A DNA stretch of 64,000 bases from Kitasatospora sp. GAS204B (GCF_029892155.1 NZ_JARZAG010000002.1:310001-374000), one strand, 5' to 3'; positions 50,968-60,474 are shown, numbered from the stretch's first letter. Notes: generated by a model from the sequence alone, not told the origin. Numbers and translations are program-made.

Positions 50968-52740
50968 ATGAGACTTCGCAAGGCAGCACTCATGCCGGCG
51001 CTCGTGGCGGTCAGCGCGCTCACGCTGACGGCCTGTGGTGGGGGCGGCACCAGCAAGGCGGGCACCACCGGCGCGCAGGCCTCGGCGAGCGTGCAGAACT
51101 TCCTGCCCGGCACCGCCGCCGACTCGGTCGGCCCGGCCCCGGCGATCCCCGGCGCCGTCACCGGCGGCACCGCGCACGACATCGAGAACTCGGGCTTCGA
51201 CTACCTGGACCCGAGCCAGCAGTACGTCAACAACCAGCAGGAAGTCGGCAGCCTGTACAGCCGCTCGCTGACCGGCTACAAGACCGACCCGGCCACCGGC
51301 AAGGTCACCCTGGTCGGCGACCTGGCCACCGACATCGGCACCACCAGCGATGGCGGCAAGACCTGGACCTGGCACCTCAAGGACGGCCTGAAGTTCCAGG
51401 ACGGCACCCCGATCACCTCGAAGGACGTCAAGTACGCCGTCGAGCGGCTGTACGAGGACTACCAGACCCAGGGTCCGGTCTACTTCCAGACCTGGCTGTC
51501 CGGCGCGAACTACCGCACCACCTACAAGGGCCCGAGCAGCGGCACCGACCTGCCGGACAGTGTCATCAGCACCCCCGATGACAAGACCGTCACGTTCCAC
51601 TTCCAGGCGGCCCACACCGACGCCTCCTACGCCGCGAGCATGTCGAACATCACGGCGATCGAGAAGTCCAAGGACGACGGCGCGAAGTACAACGCGCACC
51701 CGCAGTCCATCGGCCCCTACATGATCTCGAACTACCAGGCCGGCAAGACCCTGACCCTGGTCAAGAACCCCATGTGGGACCCGAAGACCGACCCGATCCG
51801 CCACCAGTACGTCGACAGCTGGGTCTTCGACCTGGGCATCGACAACCAGCTGATGACCCAGCGCCTGATGGCCGGCCAGGGCGACGACAAGTACGCGGTC
51901 AGCATGGCGCTCAACGCCGACGGCCCCAGCATCAAGACCATCGAGAGCGACCCGCAGTACGCGAGCCGCACGATGAACAAGTTCCTGCCGTTCGTCGACA
52001 CGTACGACATCAACATGACCCGGGTCACCGACCTGAACGTGCGCAAGGCGTTGGCGACCGCGTTCCCGGTCGCCAACGTCCAGAAGATCAACGGTGGCAA
52101 CGCGACCGGCGAGATCGCCGGCAACCTGGTCAGCCCGACCGTGGCCGGCTGGAAGGACACCGACCCGCTGGGCATCAAGGCCAACCCGGCCGGTGACCCG
52201 GCCAAGGCCAAGGCGATCCTGCAGGCCGCCGGCAAGCTCAACACCACGATCGTCTACGCGTACTCCAACACCCCGACCGGCCAGCAGGTCGCCACCGCCG
52301 TCTCCGACGCGCTGACCCAGGCCGGCTTCAACGTCCAGGCCAAGCCGCTGGACACCACCAGCTACTACACCCAGGTGGGCAAGGCCGACAACGGCTTCGA
52401 CCTGTACCGCACCGGCTGGGCCGCGGACTGGCCGATGGCCTCGACCGTCATCCCGCCCACCCTGGACGGCCGCCTGATCAGCGACGGCGGTAACAACTAC
52501 TCGCACTACAACAACCCGGCGATGAACAGCGAGATGGACCGGATCGGCCAGATCACGGACATCAACACGCAGGACGCGCAGTGGATGCAGCTGGCGGACA
52601 AGATCCTGGCCACCGACATCCCGCAGATCCCGACCTACTACGACAAGTACTTCAACGTCTACGGTGCCGGTCTCGGCGGCGTCGGCTACAACCAGGTCCT
52701 CGGCACCATCGACCTGAACAGCATCTTCGTCAAGAAGTAA
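50968..52740 (+). CDS. bldKB: Oligopeptide-binding lipoprotein (BldKB-like, SBP family 5)
   Basis: 590 residues, ATG start. The signal peptide ends in the lipobox LTAC with lipidated C23 followed by GGGG. The SBP_bac_5 domain fills the rest, with DGGKTWTWHLKDGLKFQDGTP, the typical family signature, near 127-147. It captures peptides outside the membrane and feeds the BldKA/BldKC channel. Its length is close to the approximately 600 residues of S. coelicolor BldKB. A strong hairpin after the gene probably raises its share of the operon output. Confidence 0.88.
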   Translation: MRLRKAALMPALVAVSALTLTACGGGGTSKAGTTGAQASASVQNFLPGTAADSVGPAPAIPGAVTGGTAHDIENSGFDYLDPSQQYVNNQQEVGSLYSRSLTGYKTDPATGKVTLVGDLATDIGTTSDGGKTWTWHLKDGLKFQDGTPITSKDVKYAVERLYEDYQTQGPVYFQTWLSGANYRTTYKGPSSGTDLPDSVISTPDDKTVTFHFQAAHTDASYAASMSNITAIEKSKDDGAKYNAHPQSIGPYMISNYQAGKTLTLVKNPMWDPKTDPIRHQYVDSWVFDLGIDNQLMTQRLMAGQGDDKYAVSMALNADGPSIKTIESDPQYASRTMNKFLPFVDTYDINMTRVTDLNVRKALATAFPVANVQKINGGNATGEIAGNLVSPTVAGWKDTDPLGIKANPAGDPAKAKAILQAAGKLNTTIVYAYSNTPTGQQVATAVSDALTQAGFNVQAKPLDTTSYYTQVGKADNGFDLYRTGWAADWPMASTVIPPTLDGRLISDGGNNYSHYNNPAMNSEMDRIGQITDINTQDAQWMQLADKILATDIPQIPTYYDKYFNVYGAGLGGVGYNQVLGTIDLNSIFVKK

Positions 52741-52775
52741 GCACCGGATCCGGAGCCGGCCTCCGGGCCCGCTTC

Positions 52776-52810
52776 CCCGGGCAGGACCACCGCAGGTGGT
52801 CCTGCCCGGG
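52776..52810 (+). terminator. Intra-operon hairpin between binding protein and permease genes
   Basis: A 16-bp perfect stem (CCCGGGCAGGACCACC and complement) with a GCA loop, 36 bases after the lipoprotein stop and 87 before the next ATG. It is a likely partial terminator or mRNA 3'-end protector. Confidence 0.82.
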
Positions 52811-52896
52811 CCACGTGCCGATCACCCGTGATCCGGGGGATCGCACTCTCCACGACGTGGCCGCCTAGGGCGCCCTCTCTCGGAAGAGCTCATTCC

Positions 52897-53877
52897 ATGC
52901 TCCGATTTCTCATCCGCCGGGCGCTCGGCGCGCTGGTCATCATCGTCCTGCTGATCGCGCTCACATACTTCGCGTTCTTCTCGCTGCCCACCGACCCCGC
53001 GCGGCTGGCCTGCTCGAAGGGCTGCACGCCGGAGCTGCTGGCGCAGATCCGCACCAACATGCACCTGAACCTGCCGATCTACCAGCAGTTCTGGAACTAC
53101 TTCAGCGGCCTCTTCGTCGGCCAGGACTTCGGCACCGCCGGGCACTGCGCGGCCCCGTGCTTCGGCTACTCGTACAACACCCAGAGCTTCGTCTGGGACC
53201 GCATCGTCGCCAACTACCCGGCGACCTTCGTGCTCGCCATCGGTGGCGCCGCCATCTTCCTCACCGTCGGTGTGGGTCTGGGCATGATCGCGGCCTGGAA
53301 GCAGGGCAAGCTCGCGGACAAGGCCGCCACCGCCATCGGGCTGGTCGGTCAGTCGACCCAGATCTACTTCCTCGGCCCGCTCGCGATGGCCCTGTTCGTG
53401 GTGAACCTGCACTGGCTGCCGCAGCCGGCGTACATCCCGTGGACCCAGGACCCGTGGGGCTGCTTCACGGGCATGATCCTGCCGTGGACGGTCATGTCGG
53501 TGATCTTCTGGTCCAACTACAGCCGCCAGGTGCGCTCCCTGATGCTGGAGCAGCTCTCCGAGGACCACATCCGGGCGGCCCGCGCCAAGGGCATGTCGAA
53601 CACCTACGTCTGGTGGCGCTACGCGCTGCGCGGCGCGATGGCACCGATCATCACCATCTTCGGCCTCGACCTCGGCGCCGTCTTCTCCGGTGCGATCATC
53701 ACCGAGGTCACCTTCGGTGTGCACGGCCTCGGCTACCTCGCGGTGATCGCGGTGAACCAGGCCGACCTCTACCTGGAGCTGGGCGTGCTGATCTTCAGCT
53801 CGGTCTCCATCCTGCTCTTCAACATCATCGTCGACGCCGCCTACGGTCTCCTCGACCCCCGGGTGCGGATCGGATGA
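52897..53877 (+). CDS. bldKC: Oligopeptide ABC transporter permease (BldKC-like, DppB/OppB type)
   Basis: 326 residues from ATG 52897, with a GGAAGAG site; the longer frame lacks one. The N-terminus MLRFLIRRALGALVII starts the first of six helices. The EAA loop (SEDHIRAARAKGMSNTYVWWRYALR) is intact. An extracytoplasmic loop carries four Cys (CSKGC near 42-46, and two in AGHCAAPC), probably disulfide-bonded, which is uncommon for OppB proteins. Its stop overlaps a 20-codon mini-ORF. Confidence 0.88.
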   Translation: MLRFLIRRALGALVIIVLLIALTYFAFFSLPTDPARLACSKGCTPELLAQIRTNMHLNLPIYQQFWNYFSGLFVGQDFGTAGHCAAPCFGYSYNTQSFVWDRIVANYPATFVLAIGGAAIFLTVGVGLGMIAAWKQGKLADKAATAIGLVGQSTQIYFLGPLAMALFVVNLHWLPQPAYIPWTQDPWGCFTGMILPWTVMSVIFWSNYSRQVRSLMLEQLSEDHIRAARAKGMSNTYVWWRYALRGAMAPIITIFGLDLGAVFSGAIITEVTFGVHGLGYLAVIAVNQADLYLELGVLIFSSVSILLFNIIVDAAYGLLDPRVRIG

Positions 53878-53936
53878 CCTCCGCCCCGCCCGTGACCGAA
53901 CCGCACCACCCCGCCCCCGAGGAGATCCGACCGTGA
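53874..53936 (+). CDS. Possible 20-residue coupling mini-ORF between permease and ATPase genes
   Basis: ATG 53874 overlaps the permease stop (ATGA), and its own TGA (53934-53936) overlaps the GTG start of the ATPase gene (GTGA). The peptide reads [20 protein letters not shown]. It may simply carry ribosomes from one gene to the next, or be a remnant of another gene. Expression as a peptide is unproven. Confidence 0.35.
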   Translation: MTSAPPVTEPHHPAPEEIRP

Positions 53937-55003
53937 GCACCCTCACCAAGTCCGAGTCCATCCCCGCGCCCGAGGCCGGCCACGCCTTCCTCTCGGTGCG
54001 CGACCTGCAGGTCCGCTTCCGTACCGAGGACGGCATCGTCAAGGCCGTCAACAATCTCAGCTTCGATCTCGAGCAGGGCAAGACCCTCGGCATCGTGGGT
54101 GAGTCGGGTTCCGGCAAGTCGGTGTCCAACCTGGCCGTGATGGGCCTGCACAACCCGAAGAACACCACCATCGAGGGCTCCATCACCCTCGACGGCCAGG
54201 ACCTGCTCAAGGCCTCGCAGAAGGACCTGGAGAAGCTCCGCGGCAACAAGATGTCGATGATCTTCCAGGACGCGCTCGCCGCGCTCTCGCCGTACTACAC
54301 GATCGGCCGGCAGATCGCCGAGCCGTTCATGAAGCACACCGGCGCGAGCAAGAAGGAGGGCCGCGACCGCGCGATCGAGATGCTGCGCCGCGTCGGCATC
54401 CCGCAGCCGCAGACCCGGGTCGACGACTTCCCGCACCAGTTCTCCGGCGGTATGCGCCAGCGCGCCATGATCGCCATGGCCCTGGTCTGCGACCCGCAGA
54501 TGCTGATCGCCGACGAGCCGACCACCGCGCTCGACGTGACCGTGCAGGCGCAGATCATCGACCTGCTCAAGGACCTCCAGCAGGAGTCCGGCACCTCGAT
54601 CATCTTCATCACCCACGACCTCGGCGTGATCCGCGAGATCGCCGACGACGTGCTGGTGATGTACGCGGGTCGCGCGGTCGAGCGCGGCACCATGCGCGAG
54701 GTGCTGAAGAGCTCTCAGCACCCCTACGGCTGGGGCCTGCTGAGCTCGATCCCGCGGATCAACGCCTCGGTCGACGTGCCGCTGATGCCGATCCCCGGCA
54801 CCCCGCCGTCACTGTTGAACCCGCCGTCCGGCTGTGCTTTCCACCCCCGCTGCACGTACCGTGAGCTGGTGGTCGGCGACAAGTGCGTGACCGAGCGCCC
54901 GCCGCTGGAGCTGGCCAACGGCCACCTCTCGGCCTGCCACCTCACCCCCGCGCAGAAGCAGTCCATCCTCACCGAGCAGATCCTGCCCCGGCTGAGCAGC
55001 TGA
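53933..55003 (+). CDS. bldKD: Oligopeptide ABC transporter ATPase (BldKD-like, DppD type)
   Basis: 356 residues from GTG 53933, with a GAGGAG site. Walker A GESGSGKS, signature [15 protein letters not shown], Walker [13 protein letters not shown] and H-loop FITHDLG are present. The C-terminal oligopeptide-transporter extension has the Fe-S-like cysteine pattern of Opp/Dpp ATPases ([10 protein letters not shown] and further Cys). It pairs with the next ATPase as a heterodimer driving import. Confidence 0.9.
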   Translation: MSTLTKSESIPAPEAGHAFLSVRDLQVRFRTEDGIVKAVNNLSFDLEQGKTLGIVGESGSGKSVSNLAVMGLHNPKNTTIEGSITLDGQDLLKASQKDLEKLRGNKMSMIFQDALAALSPYYTIGRQIAEPFMKHTGASKKEGRDRAIEMLRRVGIPQPQTRVDDFPHQFSGGMRQRAMIAMALVCDPQMLIADEPTTALDVTVQAQIIDLLKDLQQESGTSIIFITHDLGVIREIADDVLVMYAGRAVERGTMREVLKSSQHPYGWGLLSSIPRINASVDVPLMPIPGTPPSLLNPPSGCAFHPRCTYRELVVGDKCVTERPPLELANGHLSACHLTPAQKQSILTEQILPRLSS

Positions 55004-55031
55004 GCCTCGGTAAAGGAGCCAAGGAAATCCC

Positions 55032-56126
55032 ATGAGCGCAGAGCAGACTCTGGACGAGCAGTCCGCGGCGGTGCCGGCCCCCGGCGACGTCCTGCTGGAG
55101 GTCAACGGCCTCACGAAGCACTTCCCCGTGATGGGTGGCTTCCCCTTCAAGCGCCAGGTCGGCGCTGTCCAGGCAGTCGACGGCGTCAGCTTCGACGTCC
55201 GCGAGGGCGAGAGCCTGGGCCTGGTCGGTGAGTCCGGCTGTGGCAAGTCGACCACCGGTCGGCTGCTCACCCGCCTGCTGGAGCCGACCGGCGGGACGGT
55301 GAAGTACCGGGGCCAGGACATCACGCACGCCAACCGCAAGCAGCTGGCGCCGATCCGGTCCGAGATCCAGATGATCTTCCAGGACCCGTACTCCTCGCTG
55401 AACCCGCGGCACACGGTCGGCACGATCATCTCCGGGCCGATGGAGATCAACAACATCAACCCGCCCGGTGGCCGCGAGGCCCGGGTCCGGGAGCTGCTGG
55501 AGATCGTCGGGCTCAACCCGGAGCACTACAACCGCTTCCCGCACGAGTTCTCCGGCGGCCAGCGCCAGCGCATCGGCGTGGCCCGCGCGCTCGCGCTGAA
55601 CCCGAAGCTGATCATCGCCGACGAGCCGGTCTCCGCCCTCGACGTGTCGATCCAGGCGCAGGTGGTCAACCTGCTCCAGGGCCTGCAGCGCGAGCTGGGC
55701 ATCGCCTTCGTCTTCATCGCGCACGACCTGTCGATCGTGCGGCACTTCTCGCAGCGCGTCGCGGTGATGTACCTCGGCAAGGTGGTCGAGATCGCCGACC
55801 GCGACTCGCTCTACAACAAGCCGCGTCACCCGTACACCCACGCGCTGCTCTCGGCCGCGCCGGACGCCGACCCGGACACCGCCGCCAACGAGCGGATCCG
55901 GCTCACCGGCGACGTCCCCTCCCCGCTCAACCCGCCGTCCGGCTGCCGGTTCCGCACCCGCTGCTGGAAGGCGCAGGAGAAGTGCGCCACGGAGGAGCCG
56001 CCGCTGATCCAGCTCGGCGGCAACGTCGACGGCCACCTGACGGCCTGCCACTTCCCCGAGGACGGCGTCGCCCCCGGTGCCAAGCCGGCCGACACGATCC
56101 CGGCCGCGCGCCTGGCCAAGGACTGA
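55032..56126 (+). CDS. bldKE: Oligopeptide ABC transporter ATPase (BldKE-like, DppF type)
   Basis: 364 residues, ATG start, AAAGGAGCCAAGG upstream. Walker A GESGCGKS, signature [15 protein letters not shown], Walker [13 protein letters not shown] and H-loop FIAHDLS are intact. The C-terminal cysteine cluster is [15 protein letters not shown], with a later Cys in TACHFPED. It is the last gene of the five-gene operon and ends 19 bases before a palindromic terminator. Confidence 0.9.
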   Translation: MSAEQTLDEQSAAVPAPGDVLLEVNGLTKHFPVMGGFPFKRQVGAVQAVDGVSFDVREGESLGLVGESGCGKSTTGRLLTRLLEPTGGTVKYRGQDITHANRKQLAPIRSEIQMIFQDPYSSLNPRHTVGTIISGPMEINNINPPGGREARVRELLEIVGLNPEHYNRFPHEFSGGQRQRIGVARALALNPKLIIADEPVSALDVSIQAQVVNLLQGLQRELGIAFVFIAHDLSIVRHFSQRVAVMYLGKVVEIADRDSLYNKPRHPYTHALLSAAPDADPDTAANERIRLTGDVPSPLNPPSGCRFRTRCWKAQEKCATEEPPLIQLGGNVDGHLTACHFPEDGVAPGAKPADTIPAARLAKD

Positions 56127-56145
56127 TCGACCGCGCCGCTCAAGC

Positions 56146-56177
56146 ACAGGGCCCCCTCCACGTGGAGGGGGCCCTGT
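56146..56177. terminator. Bidirectional terminator between the two peptide-importer operons
   Basis: A perfect 32-base palindrome (ACAGGGCCCCCTCCAC followed by its complement) sits between the convergent stops at 56126 and 56188. Confidence 0.88.
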
Positions 56178-56187
56178 CGCGTCCGCG

Positions 56188-57393
56188 CTACCGCGCGTCG
56201 TCGCCGTCCGCGCTCCCGTCCTCCTGGCCGGCCGCCCGCTCGGTCTCAGCCTCGGTCCCGCCCTCGGCCCCACGCTCCGCCGCGCTCTGCTCAATCTCGC
56301 GCTCCGCCGCGCTCTGCTCAATCTCGCGCTCCGCCGCGAAATGACAGGCCGACTCGTGCGCCGCCAGCCCGTCCAGCCAGGACGGCACGGCGAGCAGCGG
56401 CTCCTCGATCGCGCACCTCTCCTGGGCCTTCCAGCACCGGGTGCGGAAGCGGCAGCCGGAGGGCGGGTCGGCCGGCGAGGGGACGTCGCCGGTGAGCACG
56501 ATCCGGTCGCGGACCTGCCGGGCGGCCGGGTCGGGCACCGGGACGGCGGAGAGCAGCGCCTGGGTGTAGGGGTGGGTGGCGTGGTCGTAGATCTCCAGAT
56601 CGCTGCCGATCTCCACCATCTTGCCCAGGTACATCACGCCCACCCGGTCGGAGATGTGCCGCACGATCGAGAGGTCGTGCGCGATGAAGATGTACGACAG
56701 CTCGAACTCGTTCTGCAGCTTCTCCAGGAGGTTGATCACCTGGGCCTGGACCGAGACGTCCAGCGCGGAGACCGGCTCGTCGCAGATGATCACCTCGGGC
56801 TTGAGCGCCAGGCCGCGCGCGATGCCGATCCGCTGGCGCTGACCGCCGGAGAACTGGTGCGGGTAGCGGTTGATGTACTCCGGGTTGAGCCCGACGACGT
56901 CCAGCAGGTCCTGCACCGCCTTGCGCCGCTCGCCCTTGGGCGCCACCTCGGGGTGGATCTCGTACGGCTCGCCGATGATGTCGCCGACCGTCATCCGCGG
57001 GTTGAGCGAGGTGTACGGGTCCTGGAAGACCATCTGGATGTTGCGGCGCACCGCCTTCAGCGCGGCGCCGGAGAGCCGGGAGATCTCCTCCCCCTTGTAC
57101 CGGACCGAGCCGCTGGTGGCCGGCTCCAGGTTCATCAGCACCTTGGCCAGCGTCGACTTGCCGCAGCCGGACTCGCCGACGATGCCCAGGGTCTCCCCCT
57201 TGCGCAGGTCGAAGGAGACCCCGTCCACCGCCTTGACCGCGCCGATCTGCTTCTTCACCACCACCCCCTGGGTCAGCGGGAAGTGCTTGACCAGGTCGCG
57301 GATCTGCAGGATCGGTTCGCCCTCGGGGACCGGCTTGGTGAAGGCCGCCCCCTGCGGCACGGGCGCGCTGAGCGCGGTGGCACCGTCAGTCAT
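56188..57393 (-). CDS. Peptide ABC transporter ATPase (DppF/OppF type), second system
   Basis: 401 residues, ATG start overlapping the preceding ATPase gene by 8 bp. Walker A GESGCGKS, signature [15 protein letters not shown], Walker [13 protein letters not shown] and H-loop FIAHDLS. The Opp-type cysteine cluster [15 protein letters not shown] follows. The last 50 residues are an unusual acidic tail containing a tandem nine-residue repeat (EIEQSAAER), absent from the BldKE-like paralogue. It is the last gene of the second importer operon. Confidence 0.9.
   Translation of the reverse strand: MTDGATALSAPVPQGAAFTKPVPEGEPILQIRDLVKHFPLTQGVVVKKQIGAVKAVDGVSFDLRKGETLGIVGESGCGKSTLAKVLMNLEPATSGSVRYKGEEISRLSGAALKAVRRNIQMVFQDPYTSLNPRMTVGDIIGEPYEIHPEVAPKGERRKAVQDLLDVVGLNPEYINRYPHQFSGGQRQRIGIARGLALKPEVIICDEPVSALDVSVQAQVINLLEKLQNEFELSYIFIAHDLSIVRHISDRVGVMYLGKMVEIGSDLEIYDHATHPYTQALLSAVPVPDPAARQVRDRIVLTGDVPSPADPPSGCRFRTRCWKAQERCAIEEPLLAVPSWLDGLAAHESACHFAAEREIEQSAAEREIEQSAAERGAEGGTEAETERAAGQEDGSADGDDAR
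56273..56338. repeat. 27-bp tandem repeat in the ATPase tail
   Basis: Two full copies (56273-56299 and 56300-56326, beginning CGCTCCGCCGCGCTCTGC) and a 12-bp partial copy (56327-56338). They encode the EIEQSAAER repeat at the C-terminus of the ATPase. Confidence 0.85.
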
Positions 57394-58441
57394 CGAGGGT
57401 CTCCTTCCAGAAGTGGCAGGCGCTGGCCCGGCCGGGTCGCGGCGTGCCCGCCTCGTCCGTCACCTCGAAGAGCGGCGGCACGGTGGTCCGGCAGATCTCC
57501 TGCGCCCGCGGGCATCGCGGGTTGAAGGCGCAGCCCGGCGGGATCCGCAACAGGTTGGGCGGCAGGCCCTTGATCGCGTAGAGCTCCTGCCCCTTCTGGT
57601 CGAGCCGGGGGATGGAGTCCAGCAGCCCGCGGGTGTACGGGTGGGCCGGCTTGGCGTACAGCTCGTGCACCGGGGCGGTCTCCACGATCCGCCCGGCGTA
57701 CATCACCGCGATCTTGTCGGCCACGTCCGCGACCACCCCGAGGTCGTGGGTGATCAGGATCAGACCCATGTGGTACTCGCCCTGCAACTCCGCGAGCAGG
57801 TCCATCACCTGGGCCTGCACGGTGACGTCGAGTGCGGTGGTCGGCTCGTCCGCGATGATCAGGTCCGGCTCCAGGGCCAGTGCCATCGCGATCATGATGC
57901 GCTGGCGCATGCCGCCGGAGAACTGGTGCGGGTAGTCGCCGACCCGGGCCTTGGCGGCCGGGATCCGGACCCGGTCCATCAGCTCGATCGCCTTGGCCTT
58001 GGCGTCCTGGCGCGAGCTGCCCTTGTGCACCCGGTACATCTCGCCCAGCTGCGACCCGACGCTGTGCACGGGGTTGAGCGAGGAGAGCGCGTCCTGGAAG
58101 ATCATCGCCATCTGCGAGCCGCGGACCTTGCGCCGGTCCTCCTTGCCGAGGGTCAGCAGATCGCGGCCCTTGAAGACGATCTGACCGCCCGTCACGAAGC
58201 CGGGCGGACTGTCCAGGATGCCCATCACGGCCTGGGCGGTGACCGACTTGCCGGAGCCCGACTCGCCCAGGATGGCCAGCGTCTCACCGGCCCTGACCGA
58301 GTAGTTCACCCCGTTGACGGCCTTGGCCACCCCGTCCCGGGTGCGGAACTCCACGTGCAGGTCGCGGACCTCCAACAGCGGGGACTCGACGGTGTCCGCG
58401 GTGGCCTCGCGCGGCTGGGCGCTGGTGCTGCTGCTACTCAT
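57386..58441 (-). CDS. Peptide ABC transporter ATPase (DppD/OppD type), second system
   Basis: 351 residues, ATG start. Walker A GESGSGKS, signature [15 protein letters not shown], Walker [13 protein letters not shown] and H-loop LITHDLG, with the C-terminal cysteine cluster in GCAFNPRCPRAQEIC. It lies 18 bases after the upstream permease and overlaps the next ATPase gene by 8 bp. With its partner it powers the second peptide importer. Confidence 0.9.
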   Translation of the reverse strand: MSSSSTSAQPREATADTVESPLLEVRDLHVEFRTRDGVAKAVNGVNYSVRAGETLAILGESGSGKSVTAQAVMGILDSPPGFVTGGQIVFKGRDLLTLGKEDRRKVRGSQMAMIFQDALSSLNPVHSVGSQLGEMYRVHKGSSRQDAKAKAIELMDRVRIPAAKARVGDYPHQFSGGMRQRIMIAMALALEPDLIIADEPTTALDVTVQAQVMDLLAELQGEYHMGLILITHDLGVVADVADKIAVMYAGRIVETAPVHELYAKPAHPYTRGLLDSIPRLDQKGQELYAIKGLPPNLLRIPPGCAFNPRCPRAQEICRTTVPPLFEVTDEAGTPRPGRASACHFWKETLDD

Positions 58442-58459
58442 CGGTGGTGGGACCCTCTC

Positions 58460-59491
58460 TCAGCGCAGCTTGGGGTCGAGGGCGTCGCGGACCGCGTCGC
58501 CGAGCATGATGAACGCGAGCACGGTGATGCTCAGCGCCGCGGCGGGGAAGAGCAGCATGTGCGGCGCGATGCTGAAGCTGTCCGAGGCGGCCGAGATGTC
58601 GATGCCCCAGGAGACCGTCGGCGGCTTCAGGCCGACGCCGAGGTAGCTCAGCGTGGCCTCCAGCGCGATGTAGGTGCCCAGCGCGATGGTGGCCACCACG
58701 ATGATCGGCGCCACCGCGTTCGGCAGGATGTGTCGCAGCATCAGCCGCCCGCTGCCCGCGCCCAGCGCCCTGGCCGCCGTGACGTAGTCCTGCTGCTTGG
58801 CCGTGATGACCGCGCCGCGGCCGATCCGGGCCAGCTGCGGCCAGCCGAGCACCACGATGAACGCCACCACGATCCAGATCGACCTGATGGTGATCACCGA
58901 GAGGAAGACCAGACCGCCGAGCAGGATCGGGATGCCGAAGAAGATGTCGGCGACCCGGGAGATCACCGAGTCCGACCAGCCGCCGAAGAAGCCGGCCAGA
59001 CCGCCGAGCAGGGTGCCCACCAGCGCCGACCCGGCGGTGGCGCAGACGCCGACGGTGATCGAGGCACGCGCGCCGTAGATCGTCCTCGCGTAGACGTCGC
59101 AGCCCTGGGTGTCGTACCCGAACGGGTGGCCCGAGGTGGGGCCCTGCTGCGACTTGGTCAGGTCGCAGTTGAGCGGGTTGGTCGAGGTGAACAATCCTGG
59201 CCAGATCGCCACGATGACCAGGAAGACGATCAGCAGTCCCGAGATGATGAAGATCGGGTTGCGCCGCAGGTCGCGCCAGGCGTCCTGCCACAGGCTGCGC
59301 GGCGCCACCCGCTCCTCGCCGGCGGCGGGGGTCTCCGGGTGGTCGCCGAGCCGCTCGGCCTTGATGAGGGTCTCGCCCTCCATGGTGCCGAGGTCGAGGG
59401 TCCGGCTCTCGACCGCGCTCTGCATCTCCTCGTCTTCGTCCCCGGCCCCCGCCATGGGGTCGGACCGGTTGTACTTCTCCTGGTCAGGCAT
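58460..59491 (-). CDS. Peptide ABC transporter permease (DppC/OppC type), second system
   Basis: 343 residues, ATG start overlapping the preceding permease gene by 8 bp. A long acidic cytosolic N-terminus (about 80 residues, with DEDEEMQSAVESRTLD) precedes the OppC_N helix (RRNPIFIISGLLIVFLVIVA) and five more helices. The EAA loop (KQQDYVTAARALGAGSGRLMLRHILPN) is intact. In other Streptomyces a second importer of this order follows bldK closely; here it is convergent with it. Confidence 0.9.
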   Translation of the reverse strand: MPDQEKYNRSDPMAGAGDEDEEMQSAVESRTLDLGTMEGETLIKAERLGDHPETPAAGEERVAPRSLWQDAWRDLRRNPIFIISGLLIVFLVIVAIWPGLFTSTNPLNCDLTKSQQGPTSGHPFGYDTQGCDVYARTIYGARASITVGVCATAGSALVGTLLGGLAGFFGGWSDSVISRVADIFFGIPILLGGLVFLSVITIRSIWIVVAFIVVLGWPQLARIGRGAVITAKQQDYVTAARALGAGSGRLMLRHILPNAVAPIIVVATIALGTYIALEATLSYLGVGLKPPTVSWGIDISAASDSFSIAPHMLLFPAAALSITVLAFIMLGDAVRDALDPKLR

Positions 59492-60407
59492 ACCGGATCC
59501 TCGGGTCCAGGACCGCGTAGAGCAGGTCGACGAGCAGGTTGGCCAGCAGGAAGATGATGACCAGGATGGTCACGAAGCCGACCACGGTGTTGGTGCTCTG
59601 CCGGACGATCCCCTGGTAGAGGGTGTAGCCGACGCCGTGGATGTTGAAGATGCGCTCCGTCACGAGCGCGCCGCCCATCAGCGCACCCAGGTCGGTGCCG
59701 AGGAAGGTGACGACGGGGATCAGCGAGTTGCGCAGCAGGTGGTTGATCACCACCCGGTGTCTGGGCAGGCCCTTGGCCACCGCGGTGCGCACGTAGTCCG
59801 CCTTGGTGTTCTCGGCGACGGTGGTGCGGGTCAGCCGCGCGACGTAGGCGAGCGAGACCGAGGCCAGCACGATGCCCGGCAGGAGCAGCGACTGGAAGGT
59901 CACGTCGAAGCCGACCGTGGCCGGCAGGATCCCCCACTTCACCCCGACCAGGTACTGCAGCACGTAGCCGGTGACGAAGGTCGGGATGGAGATGACCACC
60001 AGGGTGAGGATCAGCACCGAGTTGTCCGCGATCCTGCCCCGCCGCAGACCGCTGAGCAGCCCGAGGCCGATGCCGAAGACCACCTCGATGGTGAAGGCCA
60101 CCGCGGTGAGCTTGAGGGTGACCGGGTAGGCGGCCGCCAGCTGCGAGGTCACCGTCTGACCGCTGAAAGTGGTACCGAAGTCCCACTGGAAGAGCTTGCC
60201 CATGTACTTGACGTACTGGAGCCAGAGCGGATCGTTCAGGTTGTACTGGGCGCGGATCTGCGCGGCCACAGCCGGGTCGGGCGCCCGGTCACCGAAGAGC
60301 GCGTTCACCGGGTCGCCGAGCGCGTGCACCATGACGAAGATCAGGAAGGTGGTCCCGATGAACACCGGGATCATCTGGAGCAGGCGCCTCAGGACGTAGC
60401 GTCCCAT
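59484..60407 (-). CDS. Peptide ABC transporter permease (DppB/OppB type), second system
   Basis: 307 residues from ATG 60407, with GGAGG six bases upstream; the alternative ATG at 60419 lacks a site. There are six helices starting with MGRYVLRRLLQMIPVFIGTT. The EAA loop (TKADYVRTAVAKGLPRHRVVINHLLRN) and the periplasmic YNLNDPLWLQY motif are typical. A hairpin just upstream (60435-60467) separates it from the binding-protein gene. Confidence 0.92.
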   Translation of the reverse strand: MGRYVLRRLLQMIPVFIGTTFLIFVMVHALGDPVNALFGDRAPDPAVAAQIRAQYNLNDPLWLQYVKYMGKLFQWDFGTTFSGQTVTSQLAAAYPVTLKLTAVAFTIEVVFGIGLGLLSGLRRGRIADNSVLILTLVVISIPTFVTGYVLQYLVGVKWGILPATVGFDVTFQSLLLPGIVLASVSLAYVARLTRTTVAENTKADYVRTAVAKGLPRHRVVINHLLRNSLIPVVTFLGTDLGALMGGALVTERIFNIHGVGYTLYQGIVRQSTNTVVGFVTILVIIFLLANLLVDLLYAVLDPRIRYA

Positions 60408-60434
60408 GCGAACCTCCACAGAGCTGGCGAAGAC

Positions 60435-60467
60435 CGGCGGCCGGCTCCGCTCGGGAGCCGGCCGCCG
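60435..60467 (-). terminator. Intra-operon hairpin between binding protein and permease genes, second system
   Basis: A 14-bp perfect stem (CGGCGGCCGGCTCC and complement) begins eight bases after the binding-protein stop and ends 28 bases before the permease start. It is probably a partial terminator. Confidence 0.75.
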
Positions 60468-60474
60468 CTGCTGA

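Noticed and set aside
56870..59557. 895-codon plus-strand frame opposite the second importer genes
   Set aside because: Antisense of well-conserved ATPase and permease genes; no start site or domain.
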